From the NCBI GenBank assembly GCA_050015055.1, contig JBEKCD010000008.1, forward strand, positions 40,401 to 104,400: a DNA stretch of 64,000 nt. Reading direction: 5' to 3'. Of the stretch, positions 50,334-59,825 are shown piece by piece (within the stretch, counting starts at the first letter, position 1; each line of letters opens with the position of its first letter). The stretch comes from JBEKCD01 sp050015055 (GTDB lineage Archaea > Thermoproteota > Bathyarchaeia > Bathyarchaeales > Bathycorpusculaceae). The notes below the pieces were generated by a model. It saw only the letters and a program-made list of their open reading frames with translations, was not told where the DNA came from and did not search any database. The position numbers were made by a program, and so were the translations under genes.

Positions 50334-51977
50334 TTGAAACTTCGCGAGATTTGGAAGTTCTCAAGCGTCGTGTACAAGGAAATATCGTTTCAATCTATCT
50401 TTTCGCTCCGTGTCGGCTCATCCCTGCCTCAGAGGGGCAGAACAGACATCAAGAGACTTGTAGCTAATGCTCGAACGAGCACGCTTATCAGCAAACTCGT
50501 AACAACCGTTTTCATAGCAATCTTCGGGTTCACAGTTTTTCTCCCCATGACCGGCTTCATGACTTCATCTACACCTTCCGCTCCTAAAGACGTCACCATC
50601 ATAGGGAGCGTAACGGCATATCTTGCAGTCGTCCTCTTCCTGATAGTCTTCATGGGACTGCAGGTTTCAACAGGCTTCGTGTCATCGAAGATGAGCGATA
50701 TGTTGGGTGCCTTTCCACTCACAAAACAAGATGTTTCAAGCATCCTGTTCGTGTGTTTCCTGAGGATGTTCGACATCCCCCTAATAGCCGCAGCGGTAGT
50801 GTTTCTTTCAGCCTATTTTCTTGTCGGCGGTTCACTCCTCGGCGGCTTGCTCTTGCTTATGGCCACGGCGATAACAGAGATTTTTGCGCTTGCACTTACT
50901 ATCGGTTCAGCCAAGTTCTTCTATTCTAGAGTTGCAGGAGGGGGCGGAAGATCTAGATGGCAGACACTTGTCAGACTTCTCTTCATGATAGTCTGGATAC
51001 TTCCAACTTTCGGCGCATACCTAGTCGTAAGCTTCGCGGGGAACATCGTTCAATCCCTCACGTCTCTGACTCAGTCTTTTTCTTCAATTCTGCACTTCAT
51101 AGTCCTGATTTATCCGTTTTCATACGGCTTCCTCGCTTCCTACCTGACATTTCCCAGAGTTCCAGATTACACTGTGCTCGGTTCTTCCATAGCAGCGTCC
51201 ATTGCGTACGTGTTTGTCGCCCTCTTCTGCTACAGGTGGGTCACGCAAACAGTGAGAACAATCGGTGGAGGCGGAGCAATTGCGAGGGTAAAGGGAATTG
51301 TCAAAGACACGCATATCAAGCCCCAAATCCCTTGGCTCGGGATAATTCGCAAGGACTTGAGAGTCGCTTCTAGAGTGCCCTCGTTTGCAAGCCTCTTTCT
51401 GCTTCCTGCCATGCAAACAATCATACTTTCGATATCGTTCTCTTCCTTAAGCAGTCTGACACTAATCGTCACCCTGAGTGCTTTGATCGGAATATCGATG
51501 ATCACGCTCTTGCTTCCACCGACTTTGCTGTCAATGGAAGGGCTAGCCTCTGCGTTCACAAGAAGCCTTCCGATGAGAAAGAGAACGCTGATATCTGCGA
51601 AAACATTGTTGTCAATCGTCACGTACCTGATTTCTCTGGTCGTGCTCTTCTTTGTGGCAGTATACCTGAAAAGAGACTTTACCTTGATATTGACTTATGG
51701 TTTAGTACACGCGCTCGCAGTGTCTGCTGGCATTATGCTTGAACTCACGCTTCTTGCAAGAAAGTTCTGGAAGGAAGGCTTCGCTGTTGGTAACATCTAC
51801 TCAAGACTCACTACTTACATCCTGACCTTGATACCCGGGTTCGTGATTGTCGTGTTGCCAATCGTCACTGCGTTCGTTGCGTTTCTCTACGCCGAAAACC
51901 TTGTTCTGCCCATCTTCTTCACAGTGGCTGCCTCAGAGTTTGCGGTGATGACGGCGATCGTGGCCATTCAGAAGTAG
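50334..51977 (+). CDS. ABC-2 family exporter permease, large form
   Basis: 547 residues with about 12 predicted spans arranged as two halves, both with the cytoplasmic SDMLGAFPLTKQDV / ASAFTRSLPMRKRTLI segments typical of ABC-2 permeases. It thus resembles two fused permeases working with the ATPase just upstream. GGAG lies 5 bases before TTG 50334. Substrate unknown; similar proteins export antibiotics, peptides or cell-envelope parts. Confidence 0.87.
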   Translation: MKLREIWKFSSVVYKEISFQSIFSLRVGSSLPQRGRTDIKRLVANARTSTLISKLVTTVFIAIFGFTVFLPMTGFMTSSTPSAPKDVTIIGSVTAYLAVVLFLIVFMGLQVSTGFVSSKMSDMLGAFPLTKQDVSSILFVCFLRMFDIPLIAAAVVFLSAYFLVGGSLLGGLLLLMATAITEIFALALTIGSAKFFYSRVAGGGGRSRWQTLVRLLFMIVWILPTFGAYLVVSFAGNIVQSLTSLTQSFSSILHFIVLIYPFSYGFLASYLTFPRVPDYTVLGSSIAASIAYVFVALFCYRWVTQTVRTIGGGGAIARVKGIVKDTHIKPQIPWLGIIRKDLRVASRVPSFASLFLLPAMQTIILSISFSSLSSLTLIVTLSALIGISMITLLLPPTLLSMEGLASAFTRSLPMRKRTLISAKTLLSIVTYLISLVVLFFVAVYLKRDFTLILTYGLVHALAVSAGIMLELTLLARKFWKEGFAVGNIYSRLTTYILTLIPGFVIVVLPIVTAFVAFLYAENLVLPIFFTVAASEFAVMTAIVAIQK

Positions 51978-51978
51978 A

Positions 51979-52968
51979 TCAGCTTGTTAAGTCCATGTAT
52001 ATCTGGGAGCAGCAAAGAGATGAGAAGGCCACTGCCTTCCCATGTTGTTCAGCAAACCTGACTGCCTCCTCCGATGGAAAGGCTATGGCATTGACGCCTG
52101 CCCTAATAGCCATAGTGTCCGTTTCAACCCTATGCTTTCCCCTGGGACGCATACAACCTAGAATCAACGGAGTCTCAGGAAACATCAGTCTCGCAGCTGC
52201 CATCACCTTGGCTATCTCCGCAGGTTTTGGTGGGTCGATTTTTTCCATTTCTGTTCTACGTATGGGCATGAACGCGATTACGACCAAGGCTGAAGGCCTG
52301 TAATTTCGCACCATCTGCAGAGCGCGCAATTCGCCTTCGAGTCTTCCATAATGAAGCCCGACGATGACGTGCGGAACAAATGAGATGCCTGATTCCTGCA
52401 GGGCTTTCAATGAACGAGAATAATCGTCGACTGTGACGTTCAGATTGTATATTTCCTTGATGGTGTTGTTGGAACCGATAATGTCTATCAGGGCTGAATC
52501 CACCTTGGCCTCTGCCAGCGCCTGGGCAGTAGCCTCGTCGATTATGCCTGTGTGCACCAGAATTGTCAAGCCTAGCTCCCGTTTGACTCTTGCTATGCTG
52601 TCTATGAATTTTCCAACTGGCACTGACCCGTTGGGCAGGCATCCGCCGCTTATCAAGCATCCCAGGGCGCCTTTTTTCTTCAGCTGGACGCACAGTTCAA
52701 ACAATTCTTCAGATGACTTAACTGGGTACATCGTTTCCAGAACCAGGCCGCCGCAGTGTTTACAGTTGAGCGCACAGCCCTTGCCAGTTATTGAGATCGT
52801 TGGAAAATCTGTCCTTGAGGAGCGATAATACCTCGTCTTGTAGTACATGAAACTCGGGGCGTAGAAGCGGATTTCATTCGTTCTGGAACGTAGTAGGTTC
52901 TTCTCAAGAAAGGCTGAAAGTTCCTTCTCATTCATGCTCCAGATGGCTTCGGGGGAAATCTGGTTCAT
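51979..52968 (-). CDS. Radical SAM protein, LipS2-like lipoyl synthase subunit
   Basis: 329 residues. ISITGKGCALNCKHCGG holds C65xxxC69xxC72; GCLISGGCLPNGSVP, LIDIIGSNNTIKEIYNL and SFVPHVIVGLHYGR continue the barrel. The sequence belongs to the archaeal COG1856-like group that includes LipS2, one of two radical SAM proteins that together insert sulfur into octanoyl groups in archaea lacking LipA. The LipS1-like partner is 1.1 kb away. The end CCSQIYMDL supplies extra Cys for a second cluster. Assignment rests on motif memory and context. Confidence 0.75.
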   Translation of the reverse strand: MNQISPEAIWSMNEKELSAFLEKNLLRSRTNEIRFYAPSFMYYKTRYYRSSRTDFPTISITGKGCALNCKHCGGLVLETMYPVKSSEELFELCVQLKKKGALGCLISGGCLPNGSVPVGKFIDSIARVKRELGLTILVHTGIIDEATAQALAEAKVDSALIDIIGSNNTIKEIYNLNVTVDDYSRSLKALQESGISFVPHVIVGLHYGRLEGELRALQMVRNYRPSALVVIAFMPIRRTEMEKIDPPKPAEIAKVMAAARLMFPETPLILGCMRPRGKHRVETDTMAIRAGVNAIAFPSEEAVRFAEQHGKAVAFSSLCCSQIYMDLTS

Positions 52969-52999
52969 CGTTCTCCGTTAGGAAGGCACTGTCAACTGT

Positions 53000-53350
53000 T
53001 TAATACTTTTCGTCAGACAGTTCTTTCTCTGATTTTTCCGAAAGCTTTGACACTTCCGGCACTATTCTCATGGCTTCGTCTATGGCGATGAGAGTGTCTT
53101 GTATCTTTTTGAAGTATTTCTGGAAGTCAAGAGTCTTGAAAACCGATATTCCTCTGTCTGTTGCGGCGTAGGATGTTCCTTGCGGGAGGAATATTTCTTC
53201 AACCAGCCCGTTTTCAATCAGAAAATCCAGATTTTTCCTTAGACCAGCGCAGTCCAGGCCAACCTTGTATGCGAGCCTGTCGATTTTCATCGGTTTCTTC
53301 GCCAAGGCTCCCAATATTACCTCATAGGTTTCAAGCTTTGACCTGCGCAT
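53000..53350 (-). CDS. Winged-helix transcriptional regulator
   Basis: 116 residues. RRSKLETYEVILGALAKKPMKIDRLAYKVGLDCAGLRKNLDFLIENGLVEE is the archaeal winged-helix (HTH_45-like) pattern; a C-terminal helix (QKYFKKIQDTLIAIDEAM) may dimerise. AAGG precedes ATG 53350 by about 9 bases (ATG 53356 is also possible); the frame up to 53500 lacks conservation. It lies between the two LipS-like genes and may regulate them. Confidence 0.78.
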   Translation of the reverse strand: MRRSKLETYEVILGALAKKPMKIDRLAYKVGLDCAGLRKNLDFLIENGLVEEIFLPQGTSYAATDRGISVFKTLDFQKYFKKIQDTLIAIDEAMRIVPEVSKLSEKSEKELSDEKY

Positions 53351-53526
53351 GTACATGCACCTTGCGTGTGGCTTTGTCCTGCTACGGATAAATTGTTTGT
53401 GAATTCTGAATCCTAAGTCAAGAACACGTACCCAGGTGACCATGCTTTCCGAGTCAAGTGGGATCGAGACCCCTGTGAATCGCCGAGAAACTGCTTGCAA
53501 GTGTTGGACCGATGCGAAAGGTCAGG

Positions 53527-54003
53527 TCATGTAGACGTGGGATGGAGTTCCTCTTTGGGGAGTAGTTTTCTGCCCGTGATCTTCGTGGGTGTGATGAGGC
53601 AAATCCTTGCGGCCTTGAGCTCACTTTCTCGATTTCTTCCCGGTTTGCGCATGTACTCATCGAAGTTGAGTGGAACCCTGTATTTGTCGATGAGCTTCTG
53701 CAGGTACGGTATCATTCTCTGTTCGTCCTCGATGATTTCCGCCGTACCGAAGATTATTACGCTCTTGGACATTGTTGCATCAGAGAGAGCCTCGTCCACT
53801 TCAAAGCAGACTTTAGTATTCTTTCTGAGGCTTTCCATCTTCAAGCCCTTGCAGCACGTGTGAAAGAACACCTTCCCCCCTGCGTAAGCAAATCCTACTG
53901 GGACTACGTATGGGCCGTCTTCAAAAACCATGCCGAGTCTGCCTATTCTCGTGCATGTGAGAAACTGATCAATTTCTTCGCAAGTCATCTCTTTCACGGA
54001 CAT
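53527..54003 (-). CDS. Pyridoxamine 5'-phosphate oxidase-related flavin-binding protein
   Basis: 158 residues. LTCTRIGRLGMVFEDGPYVVPVGFAYAGGKVFFHTCCKGLKMESL is the split-barrel FMN/heme-binding fold; SVIIFGTAEIIEDEQ continues. Such proteins may reduce flavins, nitro groups or bind heme. AAGGAG lies 11 bases upstream of ATG. Divergent from the LipS1-like gene. Confidence 0.85.
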   Translation of the reverse strand: MSVKEMTCEEIDQFLTCTRIGRLGMVFEDGPYVVPVGFAYAGGKVFFHTCCKGLKMESLRKNTKVCFEVDEALSDATMSKSVIIFGTAEIIEDEQRMIPYLQKLIDKYRVPLNFDEYMRKPGRNRESELKAARICLITPTKITGRKLLPKEELHPTST

Positions 54004-54084
54004 TTCGCTCTGAACTCCTTCGAAGAATTACACCTAACTCGGAGGCCTCGGCTTATTTAAGCGTAGTTCAGATTTCTGTTTGAT

Positions 54085-55194
54085 GTGACAAGCCTTTTTA
54101 ACGTGGTGCAAACACTTCACGCATTGCGTGAGAGCGATACTCAGGGTTTAGTGTCTGCGGAGAGACGTGTGACGGGGACTACTAGCTTGTGTGAAAACTT
54201 GCCTGAACAGATTCGTGTTTCTCTCGGTTCTGCAGTTGTCTTGGGATTGGCAGATGCAAAGCTGGATGCCGCGCCGACAACGGCCTACCTGATGACGTAC
54301 CGCCAAGAAAAGTGCACTGCAAACTGTGGATTCTGCCCGCAGGCCCGTGGAAGCAGCACGCGAGCGGACATGCTTTCCAGAGTTTCGTGGCCGGCTTATC
54401 TAACCCAAGAAGTGCTGAAAGGAATCGTCGATGCCGCCGGGAATAGCAAGATCAAACGTGTTTGCATCCAAGCTCTAAACTATCCACAAGTCTTTACTGA
54501 CTTGCACGTTATAGTACGCGCAGTGAGCCATTCTGCGAAAGTGCCGATTTCAGTCTCGTGCCAGCCTCTCAACATCGAGAACATGCGTCAATTGGCAGAT
54601 GCAGGTGCCGAAAGGATTGGGATACCCTTGGATGGAGCCACAAGAGAGGCTTTTGACAAGACGAAGGGAGTCGGTGCGGCAGGCCCTTACAGCTGGAAAA
54701 GGCAGTGGCAACTTCTGAGTCGGGCAAAGGGGGTATTCGGAGAAGGCAGGGTCAGCACGCATTTGATTGTCGGATTGGGCGAGACCGACGAAGAAATGGT
54801 TAGAGCAATTCAGAAGTGTGTGGACATGGCCGTACTTCCAGCGCTGTTTGCTTTCACACCGATACCGGGAACAGCCTTGGGAAATCAAGCACAGCCGCAA
54901 ATTGCGAATTACAGGCGAATTCAAACTGCAAGGCACCTGATTTTGCACAGAATCGCACGGTACGAGGACATGAGTTTTGATGAGAATGGCCTTGTCACCG
55001 ATTTCGGGATTGGCAAGAAGAGACTGACAATGATTGTCCGAAAAGGTGAGCCTTTTCTCACTTCTGGATGCCCCGACTGTAATCGTCCGTTCTACAACGA
55101 GAAATCCAGTGGCCCAATCTACAACTTCCCAAGAGAACTGACGCCCGCAGAACTTTCGACAGCAAAAAAGCAACTAAGCCTAGAACGAAAATAG
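54085..55194 (+). CDS. Radical SAM protein, LipS1-like lipoyl synthase subunit (BioB-like)
   Basis: 369 residues. QEKCTANCGFCPQARGSS holds C77xxxC81xxC84. CIQALNYPQVF, ISVSCQPLNIENMRQLADAGAERIGIPLDG and LIVGLGETDEEMVRAIQ are BioB/LipA-like barrel motifs. The C-terminus (SGCPDCNRPFYNE) has an additional CxxC. This matches LipS1, annotated in many archaea as biotin synthase; no other biotin gene is nearby. A TATA (cttatttaagc, 54049-54059) lies 25 bases upstream, so the GTG start may be leaderless. Confidence 0.78.
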   Translation: MTSLFNVVQTLHALRESDTQGLVSAERRVTGTTSLCENLPEQIRVSLGSAVVLGLADAKLDAAPTTAYLMTYRQEKCTANCGFCPQARGSSTRADMLSRVSWPAYLTQEVLKGIVDAAGNSKIKRVCIQALNYPQVFTDLHVIVRAVSHSAKVPISVSCQPLNIENMRQLADAGAERIGIPLDGATREAFDKTKGVGAAGPYSWKRQWQLLSRAKGVFGEGRVSTHLIVGLGETDEEMVRAIQKCVDMAVLPALFAFTPIPGTALGNQAQPQIANYRRIQTARHLILHRIARYEDMSFDENGLVTDFGIGKKRLTMIVRKGEPFLTSGCPDCNRPFYNEKSSGPIYNFPRELTPAELSTAKKQLSLERK

Positions 55195-55385
55195 CGCGTA
55201 TACTCGGATAACCAAAGAGGCTGCTGAGAAGGTCACGGAGAACACATTGAAACGTGTCTCTGTGTATGCTTCATGAACGCCATGAAGAACTCTTTTCCAA
55301 AGAACTTGACACGAACGGAGTTTTGCAACTTTTAAGTCGAAAAATCTATGTGTGGGATGCGCGTCTATGCATTGCTAGATTGCTG

Positions 55386-56306
55386 GTGAAGAGTTTGATT
55401 GAGGCACCTGTAGAAGACAAGAGAATAACGCTTAAGGAAGCTGTAAAGCTCGTTCCAGATGGGGCACATCTTTTCTGGGGAGGCTTTGGTTTTCAACGTC
55501 CCCCCATGGCTTTCGCACACGAGCTTGTAAGACAGAACAAGCGTGGTTTGACCATTTACACATGCGGTTCGGAAATGGACATGGACATCCTGTGCGGGGC
55601 AAAGGTTGCGTCGCGCCTTGAACTGGCGTTTTTTGCGATTGAAGGCATAGGGTTGGTACCCAATATTCAACGCAGAGTCCGCGAAGGGGCAATAGAAATC
55701 GAGGACTATTCAAACCTGGCCATGGCCTTGCGATTCATGGGCGGCGCGCTCGGTGTGCCATTCATGCCATTGAAAAGCATGCTCGGCACAGATGTTCTTG
55801 CAAAAAAGAGGTTCCGAACTAAGAAAGCAGAGGTCATGGACTGCCCATTCAGCGGAGAAAAGGTAGTACTCGTTCCATCTGTCCGCCCAGACTTCAGCAT
55901 CGTGCATGCTTCACGGGTGGACAGAGAGGGAAACGTTCAGATTGACGGCATCAAAGGCGAGGATGTTGAAGGTGCTAGGGCGGGCAAGAAAGTGATAGTT
56001 TTGGCTGAAGAAATCGTTGACACGGAGTTCATTAGGTCCCAGCCAGACCAGACAGTGATACCCAACATTTATGTGACCCATGTCGTTGAGTGTCCGTGGG
56101 GTTCGTTTCCGATGATGGTTTACAACTATTACGATTACGACATTGAACACGTACGCATGTACTATGACCAGTGCAAAACCGAGGAAGGGTGGCAAAAATA
56201 CTGCAACGAATACATAACGGGCCCGAAGGACCACATAGAGTTCCTTACCAAGATAGGCATCGAACGACTCATGAAGTTCAGAGCCAAGAAACCGTTTGCC
56301 TACTGA
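55386..56306 (+). CDS. CoA-transferase, subunit A (glutaconate CoA-transferase-like)
   Basis: 306 residues from GTG 55386. ITLKEAVKLVPDGAHLFWGGFGFQRPPMAFAHELVRQ (the GxGG-type CoA-loop), CGSEMDMDILCGAKVASR, RPDFSIVHASRVDREGN and HVVECPWGS are family I CoA-transferase alpha motifs close to GctA/COG1788. The frame runs to 55254, but a TATA-like cttttaag (55328-55335) places the transcript start near 55356. It pairs with subunit B to move CoA between acids, for example glutaconate or a related dicarboxylate. Confidence 0.88.
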   Translation: MKSLIEAPVEDKRITLKEAVKLVPDGAHLFWGGFGFQRPPMAFAHELVRQNKRGLTIYTCGSEMDMDILCGAKVASRLELAFFAIEGIGLVPNIQRRVREGAIEIEDYSNLAMALRFMGGALGVPFMPLKSMLGTDVLAKKRFRTKKAEVMDCPFSGEKVVLVPSVRPDFSIVHASRVDREGNVQIDGIKGEDVEGARAGKKVIVLAEEIVDTEFIRSQPDQTVIPNIYVTHVVECPWGSFPMMVYNYYDYDIEHVRMYYDQCKTEEGWQKYCNEYITGPKDHIEFLTKIGIERLMKFRAKKPFAY

Positions 56307-56316
56307 GGGGGGAAGA

Positions 56317-57114
56317 ATGAAAATGACTAACAAACTTGCGGACATCGACGAATTTTCCACACTTGAGCTCATGGCCGTATGTGGGTCAAGAGCGATAAAG
56401 AACTGCGAGGTTGTCTTCGTCGGTACAGGCTTGCCCATGATTGCAGCTTTGCTGGCCAAGAGAACGCATGCGCCCGCGGCAAAAATCGTTTTTGAAGCAG
56501 GTTTCATAGATTCAAACGCCAGAGACGTCGCCCTTTCAATAGCTGACTCTAGGCTGGGCCACCGCGCTTCAGGGGCTATCGGTCTAATCGAAACCCTGGG
56601 GCTCATGCTTCAAGGTGGACACGTGGATGTAGGCTTTGTCGGAGCGGCGCAAATCGATATGTACGGAAACCTGAACACGACCTACATTGGAAGCTTCGAA
56701 AAACCAACAGTGAGACTGCCTGGAAGCGGAGGAGGAAACGACATAATGTCATCAGCCCGACGCACAGTGGTTATAATGACTCATGAGAAAAGGAAAATGG
56801 TCAAAAAGCTCGACTACCTGACAAGCCCCGGTTTCTTGGACGGACCTGAAGCCAGGCAAAAAGCAGGGTTGCTCGGCGGCGGTCCATCACTCATAGTAAC
56901 CAACCTTTGCCAAATGGACTTTGACCCCAGAACAAAACGCGTCAGACTGGCCACGGTTCATCCCCGCGTTTCTGTTCAACAAGTGCTGGAAAACACAGAG
57001 TTTGACTTGGTAGTGCCCAAAGACGTCCCAACAACTGAACTGCCCACCTGTGAGGAACTGGCGCTTCTGAGGGCGATAGACCCCACCGGAATCTACATAC
57101 CGAGAACTAAATAG
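56317..57114 (+). CDS. CoA-transferase, subunit B
   Basis: 265 residues. VVFVGTGLPMIAALLAKRTHAP, IFEAGFIDSN-like VFEAGFIDSNARDVALSIADSRLG, GFVGAAQIDMYGNLNTT, LPGSGGGNDIMSSARRTVVIMTHEKRK are the beta-subunit (COG2057/GctB-like) signatures. The catalytic Glu seen in GctB-type ENG motifs is replaced by the EAGFID context. GAGGGG lies 5 bases before ATG 56317. Ten bases after subunit A. Confidence 0.9.
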   Translation: MKMTNKLADIDEFSTLELMAVCGSRAIKNCEVVFVGTGLPMIAALLAKRTHAPAAKIVFEAGFIDSNARDVALSIADSRLGHRASGAIGLIETLGLMLQGGHVDVGFVGAAQIDMYGNLNTTYIGSFEKPTVRLPGSGGGNDIMSSARRTVVIMTHEKRKMVKKLDYLTSPGFLDGPEARQKAGLLGGGPSLIVTNLCQMDFDPRTKRVRLATVHPRVSVQQVLENTEFDLVVPKDVPTTELPTCEELALLRAIDPTGIYIPRTK

Positions 57115-57208
57115 CGCCTGCAAAAGGCCAACGCATGAATGGCTTATGCGTTTTTCCATTACCGGTGGCGACGAACACTACATCCCAGAGATAGGAAGAT
57201 TTGAGGAT

Positions 57209-58384
57209 CTAGTAGGATTTTGGTAGGCCCAGAACATGTTCACCTATGAAGGATAGGGCCATTTGATGTGTTACGGGTGCCAGTCTAGTTAGGTTTACTT
57301 CTCTCCACCAGCGTTCTACGTCGTAGTCCACTGCATAGCCGTAGCCGCCGAAAGTCTGCATGGCATGGTATACAGCTTGGATGCCTGCTTCTACTGCGAC
57401 AACCTTGGCCATGTTCGCCTCCGCGCCACAGGGCAGTCCCCGGTCGTAAAGCCACGCGGCCTTGTAGTTGAGCAGTCTAGCAGCCTCAATCTTTGCCTTT
57501 GCTTCTGCAAGCGGAAACTGCAGTGCCTGGTAAGAGCCGATTGGAGCCCCGAAAACCTTCCTCTGCTTGGCGTGTTCAACTGCTTTTTTGATGGCCAAGA
57601 GCCCTAGTCCTGCAGCGGCTGCTGAGAAGGACATTCTTTCAGGGTTCAGAGTGTCCAGTACTAGGTACCAGCCCTTGTCCTTCTCACCCAACAGGTTTTC
57701 CCGAGGGACTCTGAGATCAGTGATGTAGACGTCGCAGGTCTTTGAGTAGTTGATTCCGTGTTTCTCTATCGGAGTTACTTCCACTGCTTGGTTGGGCATA
57801 TCCACGAGGAACAGACTTAACCCTAGGGTTCTTTTCGGCGCCTTTTCCAACGGCGTTGTTCTTGTCACGAGCAGCATTCCTTTTGCTCTGTCTGCTCCTG
57901 AAATGAGGGTCTTTCTTCCGTTTATCACGTATTCGTCTCCAGTCTCCACTGCTGCTGTCTGGATGTTCAGAGTGTTGCTTCCCGCGTCTGGTTCAGTCAA
58001 ACCCAAGCAGAACTCCATGCCTTTGCAAATTCTGGGCAGATAATTGTCTTTCTGAAGCTCATTTCCATGTTTCAACACGGATAAACCTCCGAAAACAGAG
58101 GTTAAACACAAAAACCATTCTCCTGCTAACCCGCAGCTTTCAGAGGTCAAAGTCTCCATCGCCAAAATCATCTCAAACATTCCCATGCCGCCCCCGCCGT
58201 ACTTTTCAGGTATAACGATACCAACAAAGCCGGCGTCAACCAAGGCTTTCCAGAAATCTTCGGGGAACTCATGGTTCTTGTCTTTGTTCCTCCAGTATTC
58301 CGGATCGAAATCCTTCGCCACTTCGGAAGCTGCCTTGACTATCATTTTCTGTTCAGCAGTCAGCTCCAAATCCAAAAAGCTCAC
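57209..58384 (-). CDS. Acyl-CoA dehydrogenase
   Basis: 391 residues. FCLGLTEPDAGSNTLNIQT and YVINGRKTLISGADRA (flavin and substrate loops), KRKVFGAPIGSYQALQFPLAEAKAKIEAARLL, and MQTFGGYGYAVDYDVERWWREV are standard. It oxidises an acyl-CoA with FAD. The usual catalytic Glu region (GYGY...E) is present. TATA (ttatatat, about 58411-58418) sits around the long-frame ATG 58411, so GTG 58384 is the likely start. Convergent with the CoA-transferase genes. Confidence 0.92.
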   Translation of the reverse strand: MSFLDLELTAEQKMIVKAASEVAKDFDPEYWRNKDKNHEFPEDFWKALVDAGFVGIVIPEKYGGGGMGMFEMILAMETLTSESCGLAGEWFLCLTSVFGGLSVLKHGNELQKDNYLPRICKGMEFCLGLTEPDAGSNTLNIQTAAVETGDEYVINGRKTLISGADRAKGMLLVTRTTPLEKAPKRTLGLSLFLVDMPNQAVEVTPIEKHGINYSKTCDVYITDLRVPRENLLGEKDKGWYLVLDTLNPERMSFSAAAAGLGLLAIKKAVEHAKQRKVFGAPIGSYQALQFPLAEAKAKIEAARLLNYKAAWLYDRGLPCGAEANMAKVVAVEAGIQAVYHAMQTFGGYGYAVDYDVERWWREVNLTRLAPVTHQMALSFIGEHVLGLPKSY

Positions 58385-58499
58385 CTGCTCGATTCTTAAA
58401 AGGAAGCACATATATAAGATTGGTTCTCGCGAACTCCGTAAACCATTGTCGGCGTGCTGGGTGAAGCTTCGGGTTCAGGCTAGGTGCGCGCTGAGCACT

Positions 58500-59825
58500 T
58501 CATGAAGGTGCAGTTTTCTCTTCCTGGGGAAGCTTGGGCTTCTGCTTTGTGACTTGCTCAACTATTTTCCAGAATTCTTCTTCTGTCAAGCCTTTCCTGA
58601 GGTCCTTCAGCAGTTTCTTTATTTGGTAGAAGGTCATCTGGGCCTCGCCTTTGTCCAAGCTTTCATGTGCTCCCCTGATCCTTCTCACGATTTCCTCTAT
58701 CTGCATAGGGGTGGCCTTGATTTCTGCCTGTGCCAAACGGTTCGCAACCAAGTTCCTGCCTGCGCGCCTGCCGAGGTAAAAGAGAGTTTCTCTTCCGATG
58801 ATTTCCGGCGGAAACGGTACAATTGTGAGTGGATCTGAGAGCACGTCCTTAACGTTTTCGTCCTCTTCGTATGAAAAGACGTTCTCTCCAATGAGCGGCT
58901 TGTGAAACTGGATGGGCAACGCGAAGGTCTTCTCAGCCAGCTGCGAAAGCCTGTAGAGTTTGTCCAAGTCTACGCCGGTGTCCACGTCGTAGAGCAGTTC
59001 TAGAGCGGTGCACACTTCTTCCAGGGGTGTGCATCCTGCCCTTTCGCCGTACCCGGCAACGCACGTGTGCACGTAGGCTACGCCTTCTTCCACGGCCGCT
59101 AGACTGTTCGCCGTCGCCAGGCCGAAATCATTGTGACAGTGAACTGAGAGAGGAACATCCTTCTTAAGCAGCTCCGACAAACCGTCTCTGACGTGAGAAA
59201 TGAGATAACGCATAGACAGTGGCCTCAAGAAGCCCACAGTGTCCGCGACAACTAGTCGGTCCGCCCCAGCTTTCACTGCCGCCTCGAAAATCTGCAGAAT
59301 CTCGGGCAAAGGCGTCCTTGAAGCGTCTTCGAGGACAAAATCAACCTTCACGCCGTGCTTTTTGGCGTACTCAATGCACTCGACTGTTCTTTTCAGTATT
59401 TCTTCTTTTGTTATTTTCAGTCTGTGCTGTAGGTTGAGTCCGTTGAAGGGCGTGAATACTGGAATCTCTCGTATGCCGCATTCTAGGCAAAGGTCTATGT
59501 CGCTTTTGAGGATGCGCGCTGAGGCAGCGAGGCTTGCTTGCTGAAAGCCTTCGTTGGCGATTTTTTTAACTGTGCTTTTTTCTTCCTCTGAGAGTGCGGG
59601 AAAACCCACGGTTATTAGGCTCACGCCTGTCTCGTCCAGCATCTTGGCGAGCTTGACTTTTTCAACGTACGTCAGAAAAACAGCGGGAGCCTGAACTCCT
59701 TCTCTCAGGGTTTCGTCCCAGATGAAAACTCTCTCAGGAAGCTTCGGAGGCAAGTTCTTTCTCAGATGATTATAATTCGCAATCAGCCCCTGAGCCTCAA
59801 GCTTCTTGAATATTGTCTTTCTCAT
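58500..59825 (-). CDS. LeuA/HMG-CoA-lyase-like acyltransferase or lyase
   Basis: 441 residues from ATG 59825. FIWDETLREGVQAPAVFLTYVEKVKLAKMLDETGV begins the DRE-TIM barrel, with Arg in TLREG and metal ligands in SVHCHNDFGLATANSLAAVEEG; CVAGYGERAGCTPLEEV follows. The C-terminal part has a communication-like subdomain (QFHKPLIGENVFSYEEDENV), as in isopropylmalate, homocitrate and citramalate synthases, but no LeuA regulatory domain. The first motif WDETLREG differs from the usual DGTLRDG, so the exact substrate is unknown. The frame upstream to 60080 is not coding. Confidence 0.82.
   Translation of the reverse strand: MRKTIFKKLEAQGLIANYNHLRKNLPPKLPERVFIWDETLREGVQAPAVFLTYVEKVKLAKMLDETGVSLITVGFPALSEEEKSTVKKIANEGFQQASLAASARILKSDIDLCLECGIREIPVFTPFNGLNLQHRLKITKEEILKRTVECIEYAKKHGVKVDFVLEDASRTPLPEILQIFEAAVKAGADRLVVADTVGFLRPLSMRYLISHVRDGLSELLKKDVPLSVHCHNDFGLATANSLAAVEEGVAYVHTCVAGYGERAGCTPLEEVCTALELLYDVDTGVDLDKLYRLSQLAEKTFALPIQFHKPLIGENVFSYEEDENVKDVLSDPLTIVPFPPEIIGRETLFYLGRRAGRNLVANRLAQAEIKATPMQIEEIVRRIRGAHESLDKGEAQMTFYQIKKLLKDLRKGLTEEEFWKIVEQVTKQKPKLPQEEKTAPS

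Noticed and set aside
55911..56606. 231-codon minus-strand frame across the CoA-transferase genes
   Set aside because: Antisense of two genes with family motifs and good ribosome binding sites.
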